Assembly: GCA_022496805.1 (NCBI GenBank)
Contig: CM040089.1
Span: forward strand, 42,826,372-42,890,371
Direction of reading: 5' to 3'
From: Pohlia nutans
Taxonomy: Eukaryota > Streptophyta > Bryopsida > Bryales > Mniaceae
DNA length: 64,000 nucleotides
In this document: piece after piece, positions 22,297 through 36,091 of the stretch
How the letters are laid out: every line of letters starts with the position of its first letter
Position numbering within the stretch: position 1 is the first letter of the stretch
The notes under the pieces: model-generated
What the model was told of the DNA's origin: nothing
Seen by the model: only the letters and a program-made list of their open reading frames with translations
Databases searched by the model: none
Program-made: the position numbers and the translations under genes

Positions 22297-25200
22297 TATG
22301 AGTCCCTGTCAATCCAGGCTTTGATTTTAATTTTTCATCACTGCAAGCACTACTTTCACGGGATTCAGATCCTTGGTTTCGCAGCGGTTTAAGGTGTTCA
22401 GTGTGTAAACCAATACTCTGTTCACCACACCATGTCCATCCACATCCATGACCCCACTCTGTATCCCCAACAGCACTACACAGGAAGTACTGAAAGACTT
22501 GTAATAATATCTGATTCCTAATTTTCACTATAAATACGGTTCAACTACATGAAACGGCTCTTTCGACATTGTGCTACTCACTTATTCTGATATTTGTACT
22601 AAAGAAATCTATGTATGTAACTTTCACCTGCATTACAGGAGGAAAATACTTTGTGATTCTATACAATTTCTATGCATATAGTCTATGATTGTGTAGCACA
22701 AACCCTACATCGTCCTTTCATAAGAAAGTGAAATACTCTCCTTCTGCGACACTGTCGTCTCCCAGGAACTTCACTACCTACGGACAGTGCTTGCTCTTCA
22801 ACATTTCCGTGTTTTTTTATTTTATGTACATGATTCAGACAAGCATCAAATCCTATTAATTTGATTATCTTCCATTAATCTTTCAATATCATGATCCACT
22901 ATGCCTCCCTCCTTCATCGAACTTTTTATTCGATATGTCCCTAAATTTAATTGTCACTCAAAAAATGCACAACATTCAATTCAGTAATCTATGTCCATGT
23001 AACATAGATGCGGCACTGGGTGTACCTGGCTTGCAGATGGCAACAACTGTCGTGGACTTTCCTGCTTGTCCTCACTCATGCTGTCCTCTCATCGGGGTCT
23101 TGTTCTTTGCGATCCCATAGAATTTTCCTCTGACATCACTTCCTTCGATACATTATCATCTTCCTCTGCTTTCCCACGTTTCTTTTTTTTGTATCCTCCA
23201 TATCCCTTGTCACGGTTCATTTCCATGTCAATCTCCTCGGGATCTGGGGATTGGCCGAAAAAATCTCTCAGTCTTTCTCGTACGCCGTTCATGCCCCTCG
23301 ATCCGGTCCGTCCGTACGTCCTGCGGCAAGCATTCGCATATCTACCTTGCTCTGATTTAAATTTGCGTTGCTTACTCGTAGCCAATTTCAGTAGACGTCC
23401 CCAAACTTCGTGGTCAATGTGTAGGGGTTGTGACCCTCCCTTTGCAATCAGGGTCATTAATTCTGTTCGTTTTCTAGTAACTGCCTTGCCCATCGTCGAC
23501 CGCAAATAATCTTCGTTGAGAGTTCCCGAGTACTCAAACCGTTCATTCAATCTCTCTTTGAAAGTGGTCACTGCTTCATAGGTTTGCCGGGAAATGTGGG
23601 TGCAGGAAGGATCCAACCCTGTGGCCAACTTGCCTATTTCTGCCATCCAGACCGGTTTTCCAAGCCCATACAGTTTTCCATCCGAGTCTAATGTGAGGTA
23701 GAACGGTTTTTTCCCATCGCGCTCTCGTTTAGCAATTTCTTCTTGACGAGCCACTTGTTTGTATCTTCTTCTTCGTCTATCCAGTGCATCTGATGAAACA
23801 GGAATGTCTTCTACCTTGACAATCTGTTTGCTTCTGTGGTCCGTGACTGCATCACCCTCTGGATTCCTTGGCATGGAATGAGGGGGCGAGAGTGATAACG
23901 ACAATGTGCGTGTCCTCTTGTGCCTTCTACGACCATGATCGGGAGACAGTGATCTCCTGTATTTCGATTCACTGTCTGCAGAGCCTGACTCCCGTCGCCG
24001 GTGAATCGGAGACGACGATGGTGACCTCCGGTATTTTCTGTAACCTGTTATCAACGTACTAGTCATTTAATTAATCTTGCTTATTCGTCTCTCTCACAGG
24101 AACGACCTTTGTGTTCAAATATGTCCTGTACGGACGTTACCTTGAGTTACTCTGAGTGAACTACAATAATTTTTCTTCAAACATCACAGAAACACTGATC
24201 TCAGTTAAAGTGCTGCAGGTTGAACTCATGACAGATAGTTTGTTCTCTAGCGGCTAATCCTCGTATGTCTACCAGAAACTCACAATTCTTTAAAATAACA
24301 TTCGACAATCTTGCTAGTGGCTAGGCCGACAACCTCCACATCACTATATTCTGAAACTATGATATTCAGTTGGATTCTTAGGCACAATTGCCCATGTGCA
24401 AACTATTGTGGCCATCTACCTAATTCTCTAGCTATTTTGCAATTATAACTGTAATATTCCTAGTTTACTCGCATATACAAATATGTAAGTATTCCTGAAA
24501 TTGGTGGAGTAAAAGAAGCATTGATCACTTATCTCGATCACTCCGTCCATGTTCTTCTCTGTAATTTTTGGACCATGATTCTATACGTCTCTCTCTGTGA
24601 AATACAGGACTTCTTGAACAAGTTCGCCTGGGACTCCTCGACTCATATCTTCGACTAGAGCCATATCGATGATGTCGCAGGCTTCGGGAGACCGAACTGT
24701 ACAGACGTTCCCTTTGTGATGTGCGTCCCTGTCTAGGGGAGTCGTTACGTCGACTTCCTCCTCTTCCAAAATGCTGCACAGAAGATGAAATGATAAGTTA
24801 CTCTTTTACATGATTTTACTTTGTAATCATTAATACACTAATGAAGGTAAATCAAATTCTGTGTGGTCAAAGAAGCTTACATCTAGGCTATAGTACGTGG
24901 TGGGCGAATGACTGATACTATTCCGCCTTTCAACGTGATCCCTGTGACGTGGACCGGAGTGTTCATATTCTATTTCGGTGTGCACGGTGGATTCCACCCT
25001 GTCACGGCGAAATGAACTCTGCTGATGCCTTGGAGTGGGCGTTGGTTGCAGCACATGAGTCTCCACGGGTTCTGCACTGGGAGGATGACTGATGCAAAGA
25101 GTAGGTGCATCATGGCTCTCTTTCTGAAACGTAGTGGCACCTTTCTCTGCGATGTTGCTGTTGCCCGAACATTTGCAACCACTTGTGAGTGTTGTTCTAT

Positions 25201-28200
25201 ACTTTGGATCCATGCATACTTTCCGATACAATGTAAGACCCACATCTATTTTATACACTAGGTTATGATAGACAGAATGCTCAAACTGATTCAATATAAG
25301 GAATTAAAAAAGTTTAAGTTCTTATGAACTGGCTGGCATTTCTGTATTGCCTGCAACATATTCACACAATGTTAATATCACATACACTGGTGATTCAAAA
25401 GCTGGAGAAGCCGAAGTCCTACAGTTGGAAATCACTGTCAGAAGTGAAGATGGTAGTTCTTGACTCTCTTACCTCCAGACATGGGATACCTTGATGTGTT
25501 CTGAACCATACTTGGACCTTCGGATTGCAAATGAGGCCTTAATTCATCGCTGAGATTGTCAGTTGGTGGAATTGGAGTTGGATTTGGGCCCAGTTTCTGG
25601 GATCCTGCATTTGATACCGTCCTCACCACTCTCCCACAGGCCTTTGTGTCTTCCTCAGTCTTTCGACGAAGTTCTTCTACGTTGGGGACGGGATTTTCAG
25701 ATCGTCGAAGTATCACATCTATAGTAGCTTGAGGCATATATTTTGTTTTTTTTTGACCCTTCTTCGTATCAACCACGCTTGGTTTGGCCCTCCTGCGTCC
25801 TTGGGCACTTCCAGCGGGCAAGTTCGAAGCATTGGGCTCTTTTTCCTTCTCTTTCCCGGCGGAAGCTTTTGCAGCATTTCTTGTTTCCCTAGTAGTTGGT
25901 GGTGCTGCATTTTTCCTTTTCAACCATGGTTTAGGTCTGTCCTCGTCCTCTAAAGTTGTGACCATGTTCGCAGCTTCACACTGTCACACAAACAAGACAT
26001 GAGTGAATGCCTTAATTATGGAAAAAAAAGGTTTAATTTCATACCAAATGTGTCTTATTTAACAACATCAGCCGCATTACTCGTGTCTAAATTTACTAAA
26101 CACATTAACATATATCCGTGTTATAATTAAATGAATAAGTTTAGAATACAAGACTTTGGAGAGTTGTTGACATGTACCTGTGCCTTGTCAACACAAGTCA
26201 AAGTTGTCTTGCAAAATTGCACAACACGCTTGGGCTTTTCACTCTAGACGTATTAAAAACCACATTCGCTGGTGAACTTTATATCATCATCTCCAATACT
26301 GACTTCAAATTCCTATAACGTAATGCATTTACACCAAACACGTATGTGTTCAAAACCCAACAGAATACAGTAGCAGCTCAGCAACACTCAAGAATTTAAT
26401 GCCAAATATGAATCTGAACATGGTACCGAAAGGGGGTTACAAAACCTATACCTTTGGAGCAGTACATTCAGCTACATCAGCTGTACAGTTGTTGTTTGGA
26501 ATATTCAAAGTTGGCCTGAAGTGAGAACAAAGACAACTTCAGCAAGTTTTATCATATTAACCGTAAGAAATACCTTGGAATTTGCTTCATCAAAGCCTAT
26601 ACAATGAATTACACTATACCCTGGCACGCACGCTTGATATATAATATTATAGACTATAATACAATATCGTGCCTATTCAGTTGGTTTACCCCTGTGTATG
26701 TGATTCATATATTGTCACTATTGAAACTTCTAAATGGACTCATACGGCACTACGTTCATATAGGTTGATGGGAAAGTGAGTTCTAAAACAACAAACCTTG
26801 GACTACCGGCAACCTCTTGCACTACACTCTTGGACAACAAGGCTGGTTCAGGGGAAGTTTTGAGCGGCAATTCTTCTCTGTTCTCTGAAGCACATACTTC
26901 CAATACCTGCCGAGGGTAATCGTTAGTTGAAACATATGAGTAAGAATGCACACTACAGCTCCAGTACCTAGTTTCTGCATTTACAATAATAAAAGTACGG
27001 CACAGAGTAGTTGCAAAGCATTTGTACTAGACTACGCTTGTTTTTATATAAAGTAGGCGTTGATTATCTACCTCGCCCTGCGGTTTCTCCTCCTGTAGCA
27101 ATCATCAGGGGCAAGGAACACATAAGGTTACAGCTCATTACTTAGTCAATACAGAAGGACGGCAGGTTATTGTGAAGAGATACTGACACTGACCTATGGC
27201 TTGTCAACCCAAGTTTTCGTTCTCTTGCAAAATTGCAAAACACGCCTCGGCTTTTCACTCTGGATACATAGAAAATCACAATTGCTAGTGAGATTTATAT
27301 CATCATCCCAAAATGGGTAATCAGAAGTACGTTTTGTACTGCACTTAGACCGTACATGTAATGTTGACTGCCCAACGGAAAACAATCACCCTGCAGCAAC
27401 ACTCAAGAGTAGATACCATAGTTTACCCAAACCAGGAACATTATGATTTTGCCAAAAATATGTTAGCCTGGTATTTGGTTCAACGGAAATTTATGTTTTT
27501 CCAGTATCAATTCTCGGGATCTATAATAGAAAATAGGGTTGCCTAGTCGCACGCTTAACCTTGAAATTGCCTAACAAATACATGATAACAATTTGATCTC
27601 AACAATGTTAGCACTTTTGCTCAAAAAGCTTCCACAACTCTGTACATCTTCCAAAAATCACTGACACTTTCAAATCGTATCCTCTAGCTTATTCTTACCA
27701 ACACAGTATCTGTAGATTCTCTGCTACATCCACAGAGCACTCTATGAAGGACATAGACAATGAAGCAAAAAAATGCCCAACTGACACGACAAAATTGAGG
27801 CACGCAAAGTAGTGATTAAGCATGGTGGCCCAGATATGTGCTGAGAGCTATACAAACAAGTGTATTCACCACTTCAAACCATGGCTGATCTATCGTTTCA
27901 GACGTCATCATCTGCCTGCACAACCTCTCTTTACATAAAAAAAATACTACAGAAAAAGATCCATTGATTCACACGATTCATTCAAGCTTCCTTGTGCTGC
28001 ACATCTTTCTCGTCAGTGCTGCTAAAATGCTGGTATGCTTGGTACCCAGCAAACCCCAGCTTGTTAGTGAGATTCATATCATCATCCAAAAATGGGTAAT
28101 CAGAAGTACGTTTTGTACTGCACTTAGACCGTACATGTAATGTCTAATGCCCAACAGGAAAACAATCACCGTGCAGCAACACTGAAGAGTAGATACCATA

Positions 28201-30052
28201 GTTTACCCAAACCAGGAACATTTTGATTTTGCCAAAAATATGTTAGCCTCGTATTTGGTTCAACGTAACTTTATGTTTTTCCAGTATCACTTTATGATAT
28301 ATTCGTGACCCTGCCCTCAATGAGTCCTCTTCTCTGTAAACTGAACATGGAACCTAAAGGGGGTTGTAAAACCTTTACCTTTGCAGCAGTAATTTCAACT
28401 ACTGCACTTGTAGTGTTCTTGTTTCCAATATTCAACGTTGACCTAAAATGGACACAAATACAACTTCAGAAAGTGTTTACGTTTATACCGTATGAACTAC
28501 CCTGGTATTTGCTTCAACAAAGCATATACAATGAAGTTGACTATACAAGTGCATTGTACCTGTATTTATAATATTATATACTATAATACAATATTATACC
28601 TATACTGTTGGTTACTACCTGTATAAGAGATTCATATATTGTCACTATGGAATATTTCAAATCCACTAACACTGCACTTGGCACATAAAGGTTCATGGGA
28701 CAGTGAGTTCAAAATCAACTGACCTTGGAATACCGGCAGCGTTTTGCACTATACTCTTGGACAACAATGATGGTTCAAGGGAAGCTGTGAGCGGCACTTC
28801 TTCAGCTTTTTCTGAAGGACCTACTTCCAATACCTGGTAAGGGTCATTGTCAGTTCAAATACATGTGTAATACAACACACTAAAGCTCAATTACCCAGTT
28901 CATGCATTGCTAATAATCAAAATATGACACAGAGTAGTGGCACAGTTTTAGTACGTCGGATATGCTTGGTTTTTTCGGACGTAGGCATTGATTCTCTTCC
29001 TCTCCCTGGGGTTTCTCCACCTGTGGCAATCATTAGGTGCAACGAACACATAAGGTTAGAGCACGTTTCTTTGTCAAAACACAAGGATGGCAGAGTACTA
29101 TTCAACGGTCCAAGGGCTTGACAAATATGCGCGGAGATCATGACCTAAACATGATATGCAACCTATTGAAGTAAAGTGCAACTTATGTTAGGAAGTTCAT
29201 AGGGCGAGCTGTAGTACTGTTGGTACTGTATTGCATGTCTCTCAAGCGGTCTTCTACTTATCCTAATTCACAAAATCTTCCAATGGGAGTTGGTGATAGC
29301 AAGGTCTCCGTCGCTTTTACAACGACACAATCGATGAGATCGTCTGCGGGATTCCAACTCTTTTTTTTTTTTTGTGGCAGAAATTGAAGAATCAATTGCA
29401 AGAAAGAATAAAGTACAAGGCCACAACAGCAGGGAAGCCGAGGGGCAAGGACGGGATTCCAACTTTTAGGTACATGGTCTCCATGCCACAACTAAACGGC
29501 ACATTCAGGTGGAAATTTGGAAAACATTCCTACACAATAGTTTGTAAAACCCTAAACCACAGGAAATCACATACCTTTGTGATGTTCGACTGTAGGTCCT
29601 TCCCCAATGTCCTCGCACTTTTGTGAAGCACTTTAGGAGAATATGAAGGAGGTAAACCCTGGTCTTCGCTTGTCTCCGACCCCGCTTCTTCTTCGCTTGT
29701 CTCCGACCCCACTTCTTCTTCCGTTGCACTCTTTGTGTTGCACTCCGATTCGGTGGGGTGAAATTGTGAACCGCTATCAGCCGCAGTAGTTGCGTCGGAA
29801 TGAAGGTCGTCAGAGACAGGACTCTTGGGTGAGCTGCAACCCTCTCCTCCTTCCTCGCCTACACACGCTACTACATGTGGCTGCAAGAATTCAGTGTCGC
29901 CAGCATGGTTCGACTTGTCGTCTTCTTCCTTGGATGAAGGCACAATATCCTCTTCCGAATCGCTTAAAATCACAGGTGAAGGTGTCCTCACTCTCCCCGT
30001 ACTATCAAATAGCTCTGCATCACGTAGGGCATTTTGGTTTAATTTATCATAC
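21808..30052 (-). CDS. TnpA-like accessory transposase gene (Transposase_24/Ptta-En-Spm type), multi-exon
   Basis: Phase-compatible minus-strand exons are 30,052-29,575 (acidic, Ser/Glu-rich), 28,833-28,724, 28,442-28,379, 27,259-27,194, 26,906-26,797, 26,515-26,452, 26,243-26,178, 25,980-25,473 (basic), 25,245-24,881, 24,773-24,529 (Arg/Ser-rich) and 24,037 to about 23,089. The last has RS repeats and then a globular part containing PLHIDHEVWGRLLKLA and QGRYANACRRTYGRTGS. That pattern (P.h.D..vW..L...S, then KS.q.r....) is the plant En/Spm Transposase_24 domain. A further exon, 21,981-21,808, could supply a coiled-coil end (ISNEDYIKELQAEIERLKSG, stop 21,810-21,808); how it joins is unclear. 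An exon-like frame at 22,489-22,297 is unassigned. Three exons (110, 64 and 66 bp) occur twice. The first 66-bp copy ends in TAG, so it must be skipped for a full product. The start exon was not found. Confidence 0.65.
26165..29055. repeat. Tandem segmental duplication of a three-exon block in the TnpA-like gene
   Basis: Sequence 26,165-27,160 is repeated, with divergence, across 27,180-29,055, including introns. The exon pairs have identical lengths: 110 bp (26,797-26,906 and 28,724-28,833), 64 bp (26,452-26,515 and 28,379-28,442) and 66 bp (26,178-26,243 and 27,194-27,259). Together they add exactly 80 codons, so duplication is frame-neutral. A further partial copy of the 27.3-27.5-kb stretch lies at about 28,055-28,290 (shared AATGGGTAATCAGAAGTACG). 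Confidence 0.85.
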
Positions 30053-32331
30053 CTGCATTACAAGACGCGTATATATTAGAACAAAAATAGAAAGTGTGGA
30101 ATTAACATCGCTGCAGTCACGGAAAAGTACATGCAAAAGAAGACGACTGCTGCAGTACTACTTGTTCACGTTTTTACCGAATATTACAATTGAGGGGGCC
30201 CGAAACAATTTTCTACAAGGCAAAACCGGAACTTACCCACAAGCCACAGCCGTCGTTGCTTTGTATGGTACACTACACCCCCAGATTGTAAAACATAACT
30301 TTGTATCTCAAGTGAACACGCCAATACTGCCCACTTACAGACCAAAGTTTTAACGCAAAGAGAATTACACTGGAGAGCACACTAACTTCACCAACGAGAA
30401 CAACACAACAGTTTAGCAAGAAAACAGGGTTGAGGACATGCAAATGCACGTTGCACTCACCCTACTGAAACAACTACTTTCATCCAAGTTGCCAGAAATA
30501 GGGTTCCCCCATGGCACGCACCTCCAAACGAATTCTTTAAAAGAATTTCGCAGCATTTCTAGAATTCTAGAAGAATAAGGATGCAGAGGGGGGATGCACA
30601 GCACTGTAGAATGCATGATTAACTGATTTGCTATTTACGGAGTGCTTGAATGCGTCGTGCTAACTGGTGCCACTGCCATGCTGAAGACGGCTAATAAACT
30701 GCATAGATGCGCGTGAATTGTCGTCATGGACCACGACAAACGCCGCACAGTTGAAACGCTCCAATCTGCAAACCACAGAATGCCAAGTACACAACTTTGC
30801 CTGCACGTCAGTAAAGGCAGAGGTGCAAGGGTATTCATAGTGCTGCTCAGCAAACTCACACTGAATCTTCGTGGTGTAGAATGTCGTCTAGCAATTTCTT
30901 GTTGCTCTGAATTACTTTCAAGCGCAAGACCTCGCAAGCAGTTGGTATGGGCATCGTTCTAGGTAGCACTGCAATTTCTTCGTGGCCGTAGCAAGTGTAC
31001 TAAATACAGCTATAGTTTTGGAACTACTGGGAGTTGCGGTCCTGTGAGCTGTAGAATGCGCTGAGATTTCTATTCACTGCTCCTGGCTGGCTAGAAGGCA
31101 ACAATTCAAGTGTGCAAGAAGGCACTGGTGGACAATGTGAAGGTGAGTAGACACGCTGCGGGAACCCCGAACCTTCGATGTGTCGTTCTTCTTGTATTAA
31201 CTCCTGGTAGGCAAGAAGTGTTGTCAGTCAACATCACAATCTCGTTAGCAATTTAAGTCATGAGCTCTGTGATTGACAATCGGTGCAGTGATTAGTTCAT
31301 GGTTGTGTACATCAATGTCGATGTAACGCTAAATTTGACCCTTGTTTTCTTTAACTTGTTGTTTTTTTTCCGTTAGTGCTTTGTGTTGTGAATTTCTAGT
31401 GCTATGAACCAGAATTGACATACTGCGACAATTGCGTCCATATTTAACAATAGATTTGAACTGCAATTGACGTGGTTATAGATAATGCGTCTCTCTGTAG
31501 ACAGAATTATCCAATTTATATAGTTCTATGAGAACTCAGTTCTTCATATTTAGAGAGTTCCTATTCAATTATGTTGTAAACAGAGAGGTTGCCCAACCTG
31601 CTCCTGGGGTAAAGTGCTGAACCATGTTGGTCCGGTATGCTAGCAATTTGTATCTAAAACCTGTCAGGTGTTGAAAACTTTGTGCACATATCATAGCTTT
31701 AGAAACAGCTTCCTGCTGTGCTAGACATCAATGGTCATAGTCCCTAGCACTGAACCAGCCTCGTAAGTATGGATTTCATTCACTGATGTTCTGTACATGA
31801 GCATTGGTTTTGTGTAGACAGTGTTTATTGCATAGTGAATTCCAAATTTAACAGTAGGCTACAAAACCACCGTGGGAATTTTGTATATTTAGAACAGATG
31901 CTAGATCCAAAATTATTGAGTTTTGCTAGTACAATCGTATGTTATGTATTTACTAAACAGGATTCATATTGTATGTATGTTATAGAGACAACTTTTCTAG
32001 AATTGCCTAGGTCAGGTTTGTCTAGTATGATTTACAAGACACTAAAGCTAGGTTTGTGGATCACTTTATTCATTAGTGTCGTATTAGCATAGAGGCCGAT
32101 GGCCTTTCAGTTACAAATTGTTATTGCTATTAATCAAAGTTATAAAAACTTGACTACGCATTCCTATGATCATGCAGGTAATTGTCCACGAAAAAATGCA
32201 AGTTGGAGGTTAGATCTGTCATGAATTGCCTTCAATCCTTCGCTCGACAAAATTGTACTAGACTTTAGAGTCTCTGTGATTGACAGGTTCAATCTCGACC
32301 CCCTCCTGACAATTTTTCAGCAGACCACAGA

Positions 32332-32721
32332 ATGACTGCAGATTCCAATAGTTCTCCCGAGCTACTGTATGGCTTGCTTAGGTTCACGTCATGCCCATTC
32401 ATCACCCGACTGTACATTTATGGAAATCATGGCCACGTCTGTGAGGACTGCAAATGTATCAAATGTGTAGTACTTCGTTGGGTTCGAACGCCTAACTGCA
32501 ACTGTAGGCTTCCTCCACCTCGACATGGGTTGTCATTGGACACAAGAATTCGGAAAAAACGTCTGGCATGTGGGCATGAGCCAAAATCTGTACCCATCTT
32601 CCCTCCAGAATTCTACTTCTGTGACAATCCTGAGAAGAGAAACTCTCAGGTAGCATTAGCAAATCCCGAATCCAGTACTACAAATTACTCGGATGAAGAT
32701 AGTGATAGTATTGAACATTAA
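32332..32721 (+). CDS. Cys-rich open frame of unknown function inside the CACTA element
   Basis: One hundred and twenty-nine codons from ATG. Residues about 40-90 contain a cluster of cysteines and histidines (GHVCEDCKCIKCVV, then NCNCRLPPP and ACGHEP) that could bind zinc, followed by an acidic Ser/Asp tail (YSDEDSDSIEH). I recognise no family. It lies between TnpA and TnpD and upstream of TnpD on the same strand, so it may be an extra transposon gene or an exon of TnpD. It could also be fortuitous. Confidence 0.4.
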   Translation: MTADSNSSPELLYGLLRFTSCPFITRLYIYGNHGHVCEDCKCIKCVVLRWVRTPNCNCRLPPPRHGLSLDTRIRKKRLACGHEPKSVPIFPPEFYFCDNPEKRNSQVALANPESSTTNYSDEDSDSIEH

Positions 32722-34099
32722 GAGGACAGCTTTGTGGAACGTGATAGTGCACACTCCAATGATACAGAGGTACATTGTTTTAGAGATCCTATGCACATAT
32801 AGACATGTATCACGGAATGTGCCACATGTCGGTGGTGTAATATCGACTATGTGTATGTTGTTTGCCATGGACGTTTATTGTTAATGGATCAGTGATTTCT
32901 CTAATGCGATGACTGGAGTGTGGTTTTGACCAATTTTTTTGGAACATTGCTTATATGCGGCTTAAGAGAAGTTTATCATAGTACAATATTGAATGATTTA
33001 GTACTTCCTCACCGTTGGTTCTGTCTACTCATGTATGTACTGAATTCCATATGTAATAGTAGGGTACAAAAACAGTGCAAAATTTGGTTTATATTTTACT
33101 CCTAATATATACACTGAAAAAGCCATTTCTGATATTATAGGTCGCACAAATGTCGTCAGAACACGAGGTTGCTGCGTGCTGTGTGCTTTACATATAATGT
33201 CATGTGATTTGCATCGATTCATCGTGGTTTAGTATTTTGATTATAACTAGGAATCACAGTGGGTGCATCCACAAGTATGCAGTGTCCCCAGTGCATTGAC
33301 GCTCTAAGCGTGTTCTCTTATATGGTTGCTTCAAATGATTTTTGGTCCAGTATTGAACCGAATACGATATGCATGATTCAGAGTCTATTATATCTAACTT
33401 GCATGGTTTAAGTTTGTAATATGGACTGTAAATTCGTGATGAAGCAGAGTCATTTGACCCAGGTAGTACTCGGAGTTCCATGGTCACACATCCTCTCGGC
33501 GTTTACGTATAACAGGTACTTTATTCCAATTCAGCACTTATGTTTATTTGATTTCTGGAGTTGTATATATTGTTTATATTCATAGCTTTCAGTTATCATC
33601 AGCGAACATAGTTGATACGGGAACTACAGTGTCCTGTACTCATTACTTAGCGTATCTGTGTTGTAGGGATATGTCGTCTGCTTATGTTCTAGTACTGACA
33701 TTGTCATGCAATGAACGTTGGATTGTAGCTCAAAATATTTGCAACATAAAGAGAGGGTACTTGTGAAAAACACAATGTCAGGTTTGTACTCTGACTTTCC
33801 TCCCTTGGGAGTCGTTCGGGAAGTTAGAGAAGTAGAAATTGTAGATGAACCCCCCATGTTCTGATAATTGTTGTCATAACCCCATGGTATGAATGTTTTA
33901 AATTTTTTGTACAATAGATTGTTTCCTGTAATTGTGTGAATCAGGGTTGGGATGGTTAATGGCAGTTTACCACTGGAACCTTTGAGTATTGAATGGGAGT
34001 TTGACAGTCATCGAACTTTTTTATCAGGTATTATGTCACAACAAAAACTTTTTTTTAGAAATACTATTTTGCAATGTAATATATGGTCACATGGCTTAA

Positions 34100-34899
34100 C
34101 CCTTTACTGCCCAGGTAACGAATATGTGGTGACTAGATCACTAGAAAATGAATTGCTCGAACATCAATGATCCATCTCAGTCTAGCGTATGAAGTTCAAA
34201 TGTGTAACTGTTGATTCTGCAGATCACGCAAAAAAAACAATTTGGAATCTGACTTTATTAGCGATCCAAATACCTATATACAAACAACAAAATACAGCAA
34301 ATACCTCAAACTGCAGCAAATACTTACGAATACAACACACGTACTACGTGGGTATTACTGTGTTTGGAAGTTTGTGTTGTTTTAATTTTTTTTGGATTGT
34401 ATTGTCATGTTCATGTTCCGTTAGTGTATGTAGTCCGATCATGATCAATGTACCAACTCCTTTATTATTTGAACGTATAAATATTGTCCTAAAATGTACA
34501 TGGATAAGTCAGCCTCACTTACAAAATTCTCAATAATTAAGTATGAGTCCACTCTTGATATGAAATATTGCAATAGAAAGGTGTTGGCACATGTAATTGA
34601 TGAACATATTCACTTTTATTATTTAAAATTGAACCCAAATTTTAGACAACCTTAAAGTAACACACCCCCCAAAATCTCATTTTTTAGTGTGCATTATACG
34701 GTTCAAAGAAATACTATAATCTTCCAATCCTATGTTCCGATCTTCCTAAGATTTAACAGAAACACGTTTCATTAAGCTAAGCTTACATTCATACGGTTGG
34801 ATACTATGAATGGTGTCTCTAATTTTGACAGCGATAGGTTTAAGGAAACATCACCAAAAAAAGTGTGGTTTCTTGAAAAGCACATTACGCACTAAAGGG
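34100..34899. mobile_element. 800-bp TTAA-bounded TIR element (piggyBac-like), copy 1
   Basis: The ends are CCCTTTACTGCCCAGG and ...TTACGCACTAAAGGG, flanked by TTAA at 34,096-34,099 and 34,900-34,903. It is colinear over its whole length with the element at 50,581-51,380, also exactly 800 bp. It is non-coding. The TTAA target and CCC-initial termini point to the piggyBac superfamily. Confidence 0.75.
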
Positions 34900-36091
34900 T
34901 TAAGAATAATTGCTAGTGGCATTGAGTATAAGCAGTGAATGCAGCATTTTGATTATTTTTAAATTAGCTAGTTTAAATTATTGTACGTATTGAGAATGAT
35001 AGATTCTGTAAGGATGTATGACTAGATTGAGGACAGGGCTACTTTGGAACGCCAATTTTTACGACGTATAAGGAGCACCTTTCAAGATTACATGAATTTG
35101 AATATGTTAGTATACCAAATATTACGTGTACTCCGGTTACCAAGTGGATATCATGTACAATTTGAGGTCACACTCTGTTATCACAGAACAATATAAATAG
35201 TGTAACCAAAATTAAATGTATTGAAAATATAGATACCAAATTTGAGAATAGTAATTTTAAGAAGTCACATAAGAAAAATGCATCGTAACTGACAGAATAT
35301 CACTGTTTATTGATAGATAAGGACATGCCAGTATTCTACAATCTCCTTCCTATGTATAACGTACAATGTAGACTAAAGTTTATTTCTCCATAAAACTTGC
35401 AGAATGCGGCGAAGATTATGTGCAGCATATCACATTGAGCGGTCGATAGCAAATAGGTTGGGATTACCTGAATACCCATGTGCATGCAATCGCTGCAGAG
35501 GCTCTTCCATTAGAAAAGTGGACACTGTGGCAAGGCACCACATTACACATGGACGAGATCCGTACTTGGTGTACCCAGTCATGGTGAGTCCTACATTCAG
35601 TATGAACATACTCAGAAGTTTGTTTCCATTGCAGTACAATGTTTGTGAAATATTATCAATTCAATTGAACGGGAATATGGGGACACTAACCCCAAAGATA
35701 ACGTACCGAAATGGCATGATTTGGTGGATTTGGAGGGTCTCGTCGACAGTCCTTTAGAGAATACATAAGGACAATGAAATTCTAATTTACAGTTTGAGAA
35801 CAATTTTCCAGGGTATTTTTGTCAATGTCAATTTACATTAATAGATTTTTTCTCATTAAGTTATCACAAAAGTTATACCCACAAAACTGTTATTTGTAAG
35901 CTACAAATACCTTTGGTAAGTCGTTAAAACAACTGATGAGATAGCTATTGTAGTGCTGTTGAGAGGTAGGTGTTTACAATATTGCTTTCATCATGTAATG
36001 TGTTTTTTGTCTACATGTTGGAAACAGTGACGTAAAGTGATCCTCTAAAATTACAACTGACATTAGACATTAACTCAAATATGCCATGAAA

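Larger units (their letters stand above)
30053..35402. other. Interval between the divergent TnpA-like and TnpD-like genes
   Basis: It presumably holds the start sites and upstream exons of both transposon genes, but no promoter can be named with confidence. A donor-like GAAG|GTGAGT at 31,142 could end a 5' UTR exon. It contains the open frame at 32,332-32,721 and the 800-bp TTAA element at 34,100-34,899. Confidence 0.4.

Noticed and set aside
22297..22489. Exon-like minus-strand frame (GCGWTWCGEQ region)
   Set aside because: It has acceptor and donor-like ends but no identifiable family, and its phase does not join cleanly to the downstream TnpA exon; left unassigned.
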